DNA from: JAAYCU01 sp964401335
Lineage (GTDB): Bacteria; Planctomycetota; Phycisphaerae; UBA1845; PWPN01
Assembly (NCBI GenBank): GCA_964401335.1
Contig: CAYNYK010000002.1
Coordinates: 75,198 to 139,197 of the forward strand
Reading direction: 5' to 3'
Length of the DNA: 64,000 nt
Shown: piece after piece, positions 43,125 to 51,997 of the stretch
Layout of the letters: each line of letters begins with the position of its first letter
Numbering within the stretch: the stretch's first letter is position 1
The notes under the pieces: generated by a model
The model's database searches: none
Seen by the model: only the letters and a program-made list of their open reading frames with translations
What the model was told of the DNA's origin: nothing
Made by a program: the position numbers and the translations under genes

Positions 43125-44267
43125 ATGAACTCAAAAGAACGGGCGCGGGCGGCCATTGCCCGCCAACCGGTGGATCAGGTTCCGCTCGGCTTCTATACCG
43201 TCGATCATGACACGATCGAGGCGGTCCTCGGGCGGCCGACCTTCGTGCGTAACAAGATCGCTCACCGCGTGGCCTTATGGGAAGGCCGCCGGGACGAACT
43301 CGCGGAAAGCCTGAAAAAGGACACCGTGGGTTTTTATCGCAAGATCGATTGCGCGGATATCATTCTGCCCAAAGAGGCCTGCTGGCTACCCCCGCGCGAT
43401 TACGATCCCGACCCGCCGCGTAAAATCAACGAGAATTGCTGGGAAGACCGCCTCGGCCGGGTATGGCAGGCGGTTCCGGAAGTCAACGACATCACCTGCA
43501 TTCATGATCCGAACATCGGCAAGAAAGTCTACACCCCGGCGGATTTCGAGGGACCGGTCGAAGACGAGCCTTTTGATCCATCCTGTTTCGAGGCGATGGA
43601 TTACGTGATCGAGCAACTGGGACAGGATCGTTATGTGGCCACTACGACGGGAGGGACGACGGCCCTGACGTTGATTGACGGGATGGAACACGGGTTGCTG
43701 ATGTACGCGACACAGCCGGAAGTGATCCACGCGGCCAACCGCCGCTCGGTAATGGTACAGAATCGGCGCGACCCGGACTACATTCGGCCGGGGGCGGCCG
43801 GGGCCTTGATGGAAGAGGACATGGCCGGCTCGAACGGGCCATTGATCAGTCCGACGATGTTTCGGGAGTTGGGTTTCCCTTATCTGCGGGAGCGCATCGC
43901 CAACGTCAAAAAACACGTGGATCAGGTCATTTTTCACAACTGCGGCATGAATATTCCCCTGATGGACATGCTCATCGAGGCCGGGATCGACTGTTACCAG
44001 TCGCTGCAGACGACGGCCGGCATGGAAGTGGGCAAGCTCAAGGCCCTCTACGGTGACCGCCTGTGCTTCTGGGGCGGGGTGGCCTTGGAAGTTCTAATTA
44101 GAGGTACACCTGACGACGTGCGCAAGGAAGTACGCCGGGCCATGGAGCGCGGCGCGCCCGGCGGCGGATTCATCCTCGGCCCCAGCCACTCCATCGCCAA
44201 GGGTACGCGCTACGACAATTTCATGGCCATGCTGGATGAATTCGTAGCATTGCGGGACAAGTTTTGA
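43125..44267 (+). CDS. Uroporphyrinogen decarboxylase-family protein (methyltransferase-like)
   Basis: 380 aa; GGGGAG eight bases before the ATG. URO-D superfamily barrel: MNSKERARAAIARQPVDQVPLGFYTVDHDTIEAVLG, and the C-terminal VDQVIFHNCGMNIPLMDMLIEAGIDCYQSLQ...KLKALYGDRLCFWGGVALEVLIRGTPDDVRKEVRRAME. The H-x-C in FHNCG is the zinc-binding motif of the MtaA/MtbA corrinoid methyltransferase branch, while the arginines of true HemE are not seen. So it is more probably a methyl transferase or demethylase than a haem enzyme. Clusters of such genes with transporters are common in planctomycetes. Confidence 0.85.
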   Translation: MNSKERARAAIARQPVDQVPLGFYTVDHDTIEAVLGRPTFVRNKIAHRVALWEGRRDELAESLKKDTVGFYRKIDCADIILPKEACWLPPRDYDPDPPRKINENCWEDRLGRVWQAVPEVNDITCIHDPNIGKKVYTPADFEGPVEDEPFDPSCFEAMDYVIEQLGQDRYVATTTGGTTALTLIDGMEHGLLMYATQPEVIHAANRRSVMVQNRRDPDYIRPGAAGALMEEDMAGSNGPLISPTMFRELGFPYLRERIANVKKHVDQVIFHNCGMNIPLMDMLIEAGIDCYQSLQTTAGMEVGKLKALYGDRLCFWGGVALEVLIRGTPDDVRKEVRRAMERGAPGGGFILGPSHSIAKGTRYDNFMAMLDEFVALRDKF

Positions 44268-44277
44268 GCCGGATCGT

Positions 44278-45054
44278 TCAACGCACCATGCGCGGCGCGC
44301 AGGTCAATGCATCCGGGGAAAACAGATCAATGCCCCCGTCACGCAGATAACGGGCCTGGTCGATGAGCTTCCGCATGTTCCCCAGCAACGGCTCGGTCAA
44401 CAACGTATCGGCCGCGCGGGGATCGGATTCGCGCCTGCAGGTTCGACAAGGGACCGTCCCCCGGCCCGCGCAATGCGTGCAGACCGTCGCTCCGTTGGCG
44501 TGGCAATCAGGGCATGGGGTGATGGTGACGGAACGCGCGGCGGGGTCACGACCGGCCTCGCGCGTGCGCAGAGCGCCACGGCCCTTGCAGGTCGGACAGT
44601 TGACGATGCCCGTCCCGCGACAGTGGCTGCAATCGGCCAGTCCGGTATCCCCGCAGCTTCGACACAGAGTGAATTGCTCATCCGCGTTTCTCGATTTGGC
44701 CAACTCGTTCAGGGAAATACCCAGCGTGGATTCGGCCAGCCTCTCCACCGCCGGAACCTGCCGAACTTTCAGGATGGCCATGTGCGTCGCCGCTCGATTG
44801 CCCTCAAGGCTACTTTGCAGCGCCTGGATGAGCGCATCGAAAGCCGCCCGGCGGGTTTGCTGTTTGAGGAGGCGAAGTTCGGCCAGGCGGGTCATGGCCG
44901 CGGTATCGAGTGGATCCGCCAGCACGGTCCGGCTCAGATCGGCAACCTCATCGGCCGGGGCGGAGGCGGGCCGGCTGGCCGGCGCGGGCGCCGGGCAGGA
45001 ACGCGGATCGCCGATCATTCCAAGAAACAGAACCAGAATCATGACACGTCTCAT
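44278..45054 (-). CDS. Exported DnaJ-type cysteine-rich zinc-finger protein
   Basis: 258 aa. Signal peptide at 1-20. A helical part (35-120) is followed by six CxxC motifs (CRSCGDTG, CSHCRGTG, CPTCKGRG, CPDCHANG, CTHCAGRG, CRTC), four or five of them in the CxxCxGxG form of the DnaJ central zinc finger, at about 130-205. J domain and substrate-binding domain are absent. In DnaJ this finger binds unfolded protein. Last gene of a seven-gene operon; its start overlaps the stop of the J-like gene (ATGA). The J-like domain and the DnaJ-type finger are thus on separate adjacent genes. Confidence 0.75.
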   Translation of the reverse strand: MRRVMILVLFLGMIGDPRSCPAPAPASRPASAPADEVADLSRTVLADPLDTAAMTRLAELRLLKQQTRRAAFDALIQALQSSLEGNRAATHMAILKVRQVPAVERLAESTLGISLNELAKSRNADEQFTLCRSCGDTGLADCSHCRGTGIVNCPTCKGRGALRTREAGRDPAARSVTITPCPDCHANGATVCTHCAGRGTVPCRTCRRESDPRAADTLLTEPLLGNMRKLIDQARYLRDGGIDLFSPDALTCAPRMVR

Positions 45055-47726
45055 GACGAGGCAACCTCCTCATGATCATCGAGGCTTTGTCGGACGGACG
45101 GCGCGGCCGGCCTGGTGTGCAAATCATTGAGCATTTCCCACAAGCCGAGATTGTAAAGCGCGCTTTCGCGCAATTCGTCGAGCACATGGACCGGCCTCGA
45201 CAAGCGTCGGTCCTTTTCCATCCGGGCATCAACCAGTCGGATCAGGTCGGAACCGGCGATTTGCTCGATCAGAAGTTCCAGCAAGGCGCCTTCGGTTTGC
45301 AGGGCGACGACCGCGCGTTGCAAAGCGGTTTCGCTGGCCGCGGTCCGCGCTTTCTTTTCAAGTTCGATGATATCCGCCCGGATCGCGAAATCCTTACCCA
45401 AGGGGTGCTCGCGGACCAGCCGACTGAGTTGATGATTGACGCCGTCGAGGGCGTCCAGCAAATCACGCTCGAGGTCCGGGCCGACCGACGGGGCGAGGCG
45501 CGGCGCGGGCTGAACAAGCACGGCGTGACCTGACGCCGTCCAGTGAAAAGACTCCAAAGCCTGAGCGCTCAAACGGACGCGTTGAACGGCGGCGGCGATC
45601 AATCGGGAAGGCAAATGGTCGTTTGGGTCCCAGACCGACGACGACGAGGCACTTCGCCCCACGGGCGAGGCAACCTGACGATAGTTCCAGCGAAGCACGC
45701 CCTGGTGTAGCTTTTCCTGCCACCACTGCACACATTCCTGCCGCTCGCGGCGGGTATGGCGCAGACGGAGACGCACATCGGCCAGATTCATGGGCACATA
45801 AACATCGCTCTGGGCGATAAGGGCCTGGGAGATCATGAAGGCGACTCGTGAGCTGGACTTGTCCAGAATTTCGACAAGCCGTCGCGGGATGTCCGAGTCG
45901 GTCATTTCGGACAGGGTACGGATGATCCGCGAACAGGTGGACATATCGCGGCGACATCGATCGTCCAGTACGTCCAGCAGGGCTTGAACCGCCGCCGGAG
46001 TGTTCAGGACGCGCAGTTCCTCGATGGCTCGGTAACGAATCCCGGGCACCGGCGAGGAACAATCGGCCTTCAAGGTTTCCAGCCGTTTGATTTGAAAACT
46101 GGTTGGCGGCGCTTGCGCGGGTTGAGCCGATGATTGGGTGGAGATACTGACCTCATCGGCCAGCAGGACCGGAGCGGAGGGGCGCTCCAGAAGATGTATC
46201 AATGCGGGGTCGCCGCCGTCCGTCTGCCCACAAAACTCGCGGGCCCGCACGGAACATGCCGACAAGGCCAGGACCGTATCGCCGAGCAAGGCTTCCATGG
46301 GAGCCCGGGGCGAAGCGAAAGAACGACGCAGACGCCCCGCCAGACTCCCTTCGGGCCATGCTGAAGCTGCTTTCGTCACCGCAGGGACCGGCGGAGTCGA
46401 GGGTTGCGAGACGGGATTCTTCGGCAAATTCGGAACAGGGACTGCTTCGGTTACAGGGGGTGGGGCAAGGGCTAACGCGGGCGAGGGCGGCGCGGGGGCT
46501 GTCTCTGGTTGAGTGACATGGGTCACCTTGACCGGGCCTGATATTGGCGGCGAAGGCGATTCGACTATCGGTGCCGGTGGATGGTCATGGATATCGGGTT
46601 TGGCTACGGATGCATCGTCACCGCGTCGGGCAAAGAAGAATAAGGAAAAGAGAACAACCGCGGCGGTTGGAATAGCAATATTCCAGAAGACCGAGGCCGA
46701 CAGGAAGCGCCGGGGCCGAACGCGATCATCGCGTGTTTCCGATCTCTCTTCGATATCCGCCACGATATCGCTTGGGGTATCGAGGGCATCGGATGAAGAG
46801 TCGTTCAGCGCGATGGTTTCCGTGTCGGGAACGGCGTGCCTGTCGATTCGTGCCGGGGTTTCCCGCTCCTGGTCGACGAAGCGAGCGACATGGTTGTTGA
46901 TGAGTTCCGCCGCCAGACGATCGGAGAGGCCGTGCGAGGTCGCCAGAAAAATCAGGTCGGCTCGTTCCGACGGCATGGGGGCGCGGCCGGGAAGGCGGGC
47001 GCGCAGCAGTTGAACAAACCAGTTTTTCAGGAAAGACAAATGGTACACCCCACGACAAGCGTTCAGAGCGGCCAGACGCTGCTCGATCACAGCCGTCGCC
47101 TGCTCGGGGGGGATTTGCAGTTTAGCGGCAAGCATTAACAGTCGTTGCTCATCGCCGTGCAACAGCAGACCTTCATGAATGGTCAGGTCCACCACGTCGC
47201 CAAAAAACGCCGCCCCATCGATCGGCGATCTGGCAGCACCGCCATTGGGCAGAGGAATCCGGGATAATGCCTGTTCAATCTCGTTCGGGGGGACGCCGAG
47301 TTCGCCCAGCTTTTGTGCGAGGGGCGGGCGCTTCGATTCATCGAGCGTACCGTCGGGATTGAGGGCGGCCGCAATGGCGGCGCGGGCAACCTGCGTGATC
47401 CGCTGTCGCTCCTGCTCGGCCTTGAGGCGCGCCTTACGTTGCCGAATGATTTCATGCAAATAGGCATTGTAGGCCTCCCGCCGGCGCGGGTCGCGCAGCA
47501 CCTCGGCGGCGGTCACCAACTGGTCCTGCTCGAATTTCATCACCAGCGGGATAAACTGCGGCCCGGGGATATTCTGGCGGAGCCGTTTGCGCCGCTCCTC
47601 CAAGGCCGCATCGACCACCTCGGCGGAGCAGTTCTTCGGATCGAGTCCGAGTAAATGATAATGGGTCGGTTCGGTGAACCGTTCGGGAATACCAAGCAGC
47701 TTGTAGAAGAAAGTCCACTCGATCAT
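45051..47726 (-). CDS. Membrane protein with degenerate J-like domain and HEAT-like region
   Basis: 891 aa from the ATG at 47726, with AAGGAAA seven bases upstream and an ATGA overlap with the previous stop. Residues 1-90 (THYHLLGLDPKNCSAEVVDAALEERRKRLRQN...AAEVLRDPRRREAYNAYL) follow the helices of a J domain, but the HPD tripeptide that activates DnaK is missing. A single membrane segment lies at about 340-362 (VFWNIAIPTAAVVLFSLFFFA), followed by a Pro/Ala-rich linker and a HEAT-like helical region (about 540-650: IRYRAIEELRVLNTPAAVQALLDVLDD). Probably anchored with the HEAT side outside. Part of the vWA-ExbBD-TPR operon. Confidence 0.75.
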   Translation of the reverse strand: MIEWTFFYKLLGIPERFTEPTHYHLLGLDPKNCSAEVVDAALEERRKRLRQNIPGPQFIPLVMKFEQDQLVTAAEVLRDPRRREAYNAYLHEIIRQRKARLKAEQERQRITQVARAAIAAALNPDGTLDESKRPPLAQKLGELGVPPNEIEQALSRIPLPNGGAARSPIDGAAFFGDVVDLTIHEGLLLHGDEQRLLMLAAKLQIPPEQATAVIEQRLAALNACRGVYHLSFLKNWFVQLLRARLPGRAPMPSERADLIFLATSHGLSDRLAAELINNHVARFVDQERETPARIDRHAVPDTETIALNDSSSDALDTPSDIVADIEERSETRDDRVRPRRFLSASVFWNIAIPTAAVVLFSLFFFARRGDDASVAKPDIHDHPPAPIVESPSPPISGPVKVTHVTQPETAPAPPSPALALAPPPVTEAVPVPNLPKNPVSQPSTPPVPAVTKAASAWPEGSLAGRLRRSFASPRAPMEALLGDTVLALSACSVRAREFCGQTDGGDPALIHLLERPSAPVLLADEVSISTQSSAQPAQAPPTSFQIKRLETLKADCSSPVPGIRYRAIEELRVLNTPAAVQALLDVLDDRCRRDMSTCSRIIRTLSEMTDSDIPRRLVEILDKSSSRVAFMISQALIAQSDVYVPMNLADVRLRLRHTRRERQECVQWWQEKLHQGVLRWNYRQVASPVGRSASSSSVWDPNDHLPSRLIAAAVQRVRLSAQALESFHWTASGHAVLVQPAPRLAPSVGPDLERDLLDALDGVNHQLSRLVREHPLGKDFAIRADIIELEKKARTAASETALQRAVVALQTEGALLELLIEQIAGSDLIRLVDARMEKDRRLSRPVHVLDELRESALYNLGLWEMLNDLHTRPAAPSVRQSLDDHEEVASS

Positions 47727-50230
47727 GGCGACGTTTCCTTGATCGGGGCTGACCTTGGGCCTTGAGTAACAGTCCATTCCCGATCGAGGGCATCCAATCG
47801 TTTTCGCCAATTCGCTGATTCAATCGTTGGGCAGCGGAGGCGCAGCAAATGCAATAGTTTTTGCGCGTGGTCAAGTCGGCCGGCAAGCTGATGACATCGG
47901 ATCAGGTGATACTGGGCCTCGAACCATCCGTCGGTGTTTTCCTTGACCCCTTGGGCAAGGATGCGCCACTGATCCAGAGCCCGATCGTATTGGCCCAGGG
48001 CTTCATAACCGTAACCGAGGCCCCGTAGGACATCGCCGGCCTTTTCCAGGGGCAGAGGGTCCGGCACTTGTCGGAGTAGCCATTCATATTGCGCGAGGGC
48101 CTCGCGATCACGTCCGAGGCGGCGGAGATTTTGGGCCAGACGGCGACGCAGGGCGATTTCCTGGTCGCGGTTCGCGGAAACGGAAGCCTGACCCGCGTCT
48201 TCGAGCAGCGCGGTATATATGCGTACCAACGGTTCGGCCAGTAGCCGCGCACTGGTTTCATTTCCTTGGGCGATTCGCCGGTCATATTGACGTTCGAGAA
48301 CATCAGCCATCATCGCCAGATACGGGCGCGCGGCCGCTCGGCTTCCCGACCGGCCCAGCAGGGTATCCAAGTTTTTATTGGCTGACTCGCCACGGCCGTC
48401 CAGCCATTGCATCGTCATGGTCAAAATCGTTCGTTGATCGGCGGCGTAATCCGGGTCATGCAACATCTTGAGCAAGGTTTCGCTATTGTTGATCAAGGCC
48501 TGAATAGCGGGCATATCGGGCCGAGCCGGCTCGAGATAGTGGGCCGCGGTCCGCAGGGCGGCATCTACCATACTCCGGGCCTCGGCGTAAGCGTCAGCAG
48601 GCAGATCGGTCGTCGCTGCAAGTGTGTAACGCTTAATCGCGGCAGCCGAGCGATTCAACAGATCAATCAGCGGTTGCTCATTTTCATTTTTAGCCTGTTT
48701 TATTTGGTCGTCGACCTGACGCAGAGCGATCACCGCCAGTGCATATTGCGCCCGGCGATAGATGGGTGAATCGGATCGGACCTGATTGAGCACCTGCTCG
48801 GCCTCACGATAGCGGCCGGCCTCAAAGAAAAGGTTGGCCCGTTCCCAGGCAAACCGGCCGACGATCGGCTGATTGGCGAATTGTTTCTCCGCGTAATCAA
48901 GGAAGGCAAGAAAGGCCTCGGGCGATAAAGCGGGTTCGCTTTTGAGGGCCTTGGTCCCGGCCTCGAAAGCGTAGGTCAACAGCGTTTCGGAACGTCGATC
49001 GGAAGCGTGATGGCGAAGGAAATCGTCGGCCGACCGATGCGCCGCGAGCCATTGTTGAAGATTCCAGGCCGCCGCCGCCCGCAAGTAACGCAGATCAGCG
49101 GCCAGCGTATCGCTTGCCGGTTGTTGTTGCGCGAGAAGGTTAAGGCCGCTTTCCGCCTGAGTAAGCGCATCCGCATAGCGCCCTTCACCGAAAGCTTTTC
49201 GGGCGACCTCCAGACAACGCAAGCTCTCGTTGCCCGCCTGACCGCCGGCGGCACGGATGATTTCACGCTGCCAGGATTCACCGTAAGGTTGCACCATGGC
49301 CGCCACCCGATCCAATCGCTCCCGATACCGGGCATGATAGGGATTACTTTTTGGATCACCGGCCAGAGCGGCCAGACTACGTGCCCATTCGACGGCCATG
49401 CCCAACTCGACTTCATCCAAACGCCGTTCAGCCGGACGTTCGCCGAAATACCGCTCGGCGGCCTCATGTAATTCACGGTAGCGGCGCATACGCAAGAAAG
49501 TCCTTAACCGAAGATAAGTCATGCGCTTGAAGGTCGTTTCCGGTGTGTTGGCCGGCGCGGCGGGCTGCAAAAGTTCAATCACCTGCCCATCGCGTCCCAG
49601 TTCATAGTAGCATAGGGCTTGACCTAAAAAACAATCGGCGAGCACGGGATGGTCCCGGTACCCGCCGGAGGTAAACCTCGTGAAACGCTCGACGGCCTGC
49701 TCGAAATAGGCTGATCGGTTTGCCTCGTCGGCAAGCAGCCCCAGGTTGTAGGACACCCAGGCCATCGCGTAATGAGCGCGGGACACATAGCCGCTGGCCT
49801 CCTGGTACTTCTTGTTTTTCTCAAGCGTTTCGCGGTTTTGACGTAGTTCCATCTGGGCGGCTTGGGCATCCGCCTCGGTCGCCAGACGCTGATAAACGGC
49901 CAACGCCTGTTCCAGATGACGGGCGGCCTCGGTGCGGCGGGCGACTTGATTTTCATCGCGCTGCCAGGCCATCAGGCGGATGCGCCCGCGGGTACGCTCG
50001 AGGTCCGCGGCAAGAAAATCGAGTTCCATCCGTTCGAGCTTTCGTCGTGCGGATTTGTACTGTTCCTCGGCCTCGGACAGCTTCTTTTCCGCCAGCTCTT
50101 CGGTGGGAGCGGCGACGGCTTCCTCGAGCAGTCGCCCGATCATCCCGACGGTCGTCTCCTCGGCAAGCGTGGAAAAGGCGAACCCAAAGGCCGCGAACCA
50201 GGACACAAGCATGATCGTCCGGACCATCAT
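47723..50230 (-). CDS. Large exported TPR protein
   Basis: 835 aa with a signal peptide (MVRTIMLVSWFAAFGFAFSTLAEE) and helical TPR-like repeats over most of its length (for example SAYFEQAVERFTRF, RYADALTQAESGLNLL, RYREAEQVLNQVRSD, EALAQYEWLLRQVP). No enzyme motif. It starts inside the last codons of the second exbD-like gene (ATGA) and its stop overlaps the next start, so it is translationally coupled on both sides. Probably a periplasmic scaffold that contacts the ExbBD-type motor; this is inference from order and export. Confidence 0.8.
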   Translation of the reverse strand: MMVRTIMLVSWFAAFGFAFSTLAEETTVGMIGRLLEEAVAAPTEELAEKKLSEAEEQYKSARRKLERMELDFLAADLERTRGRIRLMAWQRDENQVARRTEAARHLEQALAVYQRLATEADAQAAQMELRQNRETLEKNKKYQEASGYVSRAHYAMAWVSYNLGLLADEANRSAYFEQAVERFTRFTSGGYRDHPVLADCFLGQALCYYELGRDGQVIELLQPAAPANTPETTFKRMTYLRLRTFLRMRRYRELHEAAERYFGERPAERRLDEVELGMAVEWARSLAALAGDPKSNPYHARYRERLDRVAAMVQPYGESWQREIIRAAGGQAGNESLRCLEVARKAFGEGRYADALTQAESGLNLLAQQQPASDTLAADLRYLRAAAAWNLQQWLAAHRSADDFLRHHASDRRSETLLTYAFEAGTKALKSEPALSPEAFLAFLDYAEKQFANQPIVGRFAWERANLFFEAGRYREAEQVLNQVRSDSPIYRRAQYALAVIALRQVDDQIKQAKNENEQPLIDLLNRSAAAIKRYTLAATTDLPADAYAEARSMVDAALRTAAHYLEPARPDMPAIQALINNSETLLKMLHDPDYAADQRTILTMTMQWLDGRGESANKNLDTLLGRSGSRAAARPYLAMMADVLERQYDRRIAQGNETSARLLAEPLVRIYTALLEDAGQASVSANRDQEIALRRRLAQNLRRLGRDREALAQYEWLLRQVPDPLPLEKAGDVLRGLGYGYEALGQYDRALDQWRILAQGVKENTDGWFEAQYHLIRCHQLAGRLDHAQKLLHLLRLRCPTIESANWRKRLDALDREWTVTQGPRSAPIKETSP

Positions 50231-50661
50231 GGCGCATTTCCGAAACCGCGGGCGGAAAACGCCGCCCGGCGCAGGTCGGCCTGATAACAGGTATCCAAGG
50301 CGGCCACCATGTAACGAAAACGTACGCCCCGCCGGCCCTCGATTATTACCGGCAGATCGGCAATCCGTCGTCGAGCTTCAAGACGTTCGCGGAGCTGGGC
50401 AAAGCTCGCGCAAGGCTGGCCGTCGCAGCTCACCAACACGCCATCGCCGGCCGACTGCACGACGATGCGCACCGGCTCGAATTCCTCCACCGCCATGCGC
50501 GGCCCGCCCACGCGCGGCAACGGGCTCGGCAGGTTGCGCTCCGGGGCCTTGAACGCCGACGTACACATGAAAAAGATCAAGAGCAGAAAGACCACGTCGA
50601 TCATGGAGGCCATGTTCAACGTCGGCTTGCCCACCTCACGTTTTTGATGCGTCAACCGCAT
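50227..50661 (-). CDS. ExbD/TolR-family protein (second copy)
   Basis: 144 aa. One N-terminal membrane segment preceded by a short basic tail: KPTLNMASMIDVVFLLLIFFMCTSAF, with the family aspartate (SMIDVVFLLLIFF) needed for proton flow. The periplasmic domain ends PVIIEGRRGVRFRYMVAALDTCYQADLRRAAF. Works with an ExbB/TolQ channel to turn proton flow into mechanical movement. It follows the first ExbD-like gene by 96 bases and overlaps the TPR gene (ATGA). Confidence 0.92.
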   Translation of the reverse strand: MRLTHQKREVGKPTLNMASMIDVVFLLLIFFMCTSAFKAPERNLPSPLPRVGGPRMAVEEFEPVRIVVQSAGDGVLVSCDGQPCASFAQLRERLEARRRIADLPVIIEGRRGVRFRYMVAALDTCYQADLRRAAFSARGFGNAP

Positions 50662-50757
50662 GGTACTCTCTTATCGCTTGGCTACGACTCCTCATGGTCG
50701 TCGATCACCGGCAAGATCCGCCGTTGTGGGGTGCCACACCCCATTGCCGATTCGGCG

Positions 50758-51189
50758 TCAATCCACCCGCGCGTTTTCCTCCGCTTCCAATACGGCGATT
50801 TTGACGCGGTCGATCCCGCCGGCCGCGCACACGTTCATGACCGGCCCGACCTTTTCCCAGGGCGTATCCCGATCCACCCGCAACAGGACGGACAGTTCGC
50901 CAAGGTTCGTCCGATCTTTTTCGGTGGCCAGAAGCCGCCGAAGCGTGGTCACGTTTTGATTATGTCCGTGGGCGATGATCCGTCCGTCGGGATGCACGTT
51001 GATCGTCAACTGGCGAACGGGGCCGGAGGCTTCCCCTCGGACGGCCTCGGGCAAGGTCAGCTTTTCGACCTCGACGCGGGAAATCTGCGAAACGGTCATA
51101 AAGAAAATAATGAGCAGAAATATCACGTCGATCAACGGGGCCACGTTGATCTCGCAACCGTAGGAACGTATGACCTTGTGCAGACGCAT
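50758..51189 (-). CDS. ExbD/TolR-family protein (first copy)
   Basis: 143 aa; GGAG six bases before the ATG. EINVAPLIDVIFLLIIFFMTVSQI is the canonical transmembrane segment with the proton-path aspartate; the periplasmic domain (LTINVHPDGRIIAHGHNQNVTTLRRLLATEKDRTNLGELSVLLRVDRDTPWEKVGPVMNVCAAGGIDRVKIAV) is complete. It starts 13 bases after the ExbB-type gene. Two ExbD-type proteins per ExbB suggest a heterodimeric rotor pair. Confidence 0.93.
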   Translation of the reverse strand: MRLHKVIRSYGCEINVAPLIDVIFLLIIFFMTVSQISRVEVEKLTLPEAVRGEASGPVRQLTINVHPDGRIIAHGHNQNVTTLRRLLATEKDRTNLGELSVLLRVDRDTPWEKVGPVMNVCAAGGIDRVKIAVLEAEENARVD

Positions 51190-51202
51190 GGCGGTCTCCG
51201 GT

Positions 51203-51973
51203 TTACGCCGTCCCCTTGCGGAATCGTCCGGTCAGCTTCTCGACGATGACCTCGGCCTCGGCCACGTAGCCGTCGATCCGGTTACGAAAGAAAGACACAA
51301 AGAACATCGTGGGAATGGCCACCACCAGCCCCATGCAGGTGGTCACCAGCGCCTCGGATATCCCCTGAGCAAGGTCGGACGGCCGGGCCATCCCCTCGGT
51401 CATCGAAATCTTGTTAAAGGAGCGGATCATCCCCGTCACCGTACCCAGCAGACCGAGCATCGGGGCGGTCGCGGCGATGAAGGAAAGATAATCCAATTTG
51501 CGATAGAGTTTGGACAATTGGCGTTCGCTCACCTCCTGCATGGAATTCTGCATATCGAAGAAGCCGAACATCGAGCCGATCTGGTTGAGGCCTGCGCCAA
51601 CCACCAAAGCCAGAAACGAACCGTCCTCGGCGCAATCCTGCTGGGCCTGGGAATAATCCTTTTTGTGCAGATGTTCCTCCAGCCGCTGGATCAGTTCCGT
51701 GGGGAGCAGTTCCTCGCGGCGAATGGAAATGAAATGCTCGACGATCAGGGCCACGGAGACCAGGGACATCAGGATGATGATGTAACCCACCACGCCGCCG
51801 TCATGAATCGTGCTCATCAGGGTGATCGACCGGACCTCGGCCGTTTGACTCGTCGCCCCGCTTTCAGGCTGAGCGCGGGCACCGGCCGCCACCACGTAGA
51901 TCACCACCAGGCCGACGGCAAGCATGAACCATAGTTTGAAATGACTGAACGGTTGTTGATACTCGGAGCGCAT
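51203..51973 (-). CDS. ExbB/TolQ/MotA-family proton channel protein
   Basis: 256 aa; AGGAG eight bases before the ATG. An extra N-terminal signal or membrane segment (FMLAVGLVVIYVVAAGARA), then the family core: membrane segments at about 60-82, 160-182 and 195-217 with APMLGLLGTVTGMIRSFNKIS and GISEALVTTCMGLVVAIPTMFFVSFFRNR, both diagnostic. It forms the pentameric channel around an ExbD dimer. TonB and TolA are not encoded nearby, so the moved component is unknown. Confidence 0.93.
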   Translation of the reverse strand: MRSEYQQPFSHFKLWFMLAVGLVVIYVVAAGARAQPESGATSQTAEVRSITLMSTIHDGGVVGYIIILMSLVSVALIVEHFISIRREELLPTELIQRLEEHLHKKDYSQAQQDCAEDGSFLALVVGAGLNQIGSMFGFFDMQNSMQEVSERQLSKLYRKLDYLSFIAATAPMLGLLGTVTGMIRSFNKISMTEGMARPSDLAQGISEALVTTCMGLVVAIPTMFFVSFFRNRIDGYVAEAEVIVEKLTGRFRKGTA

Positions 51974-51997
51974 GGACGAAACTCCTGAAAAACAATT

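Noticed and set aside
40624..43128. An 834-codon plus-strand open frame
   Set aside because: It runs antisense to the sodium:solute symporter, whose hydrophobic segments and family motifs are clear. The antisense product is a Gly/His/Gln/Arg-rich string without domain structure and begins in tandem repeat DNA.
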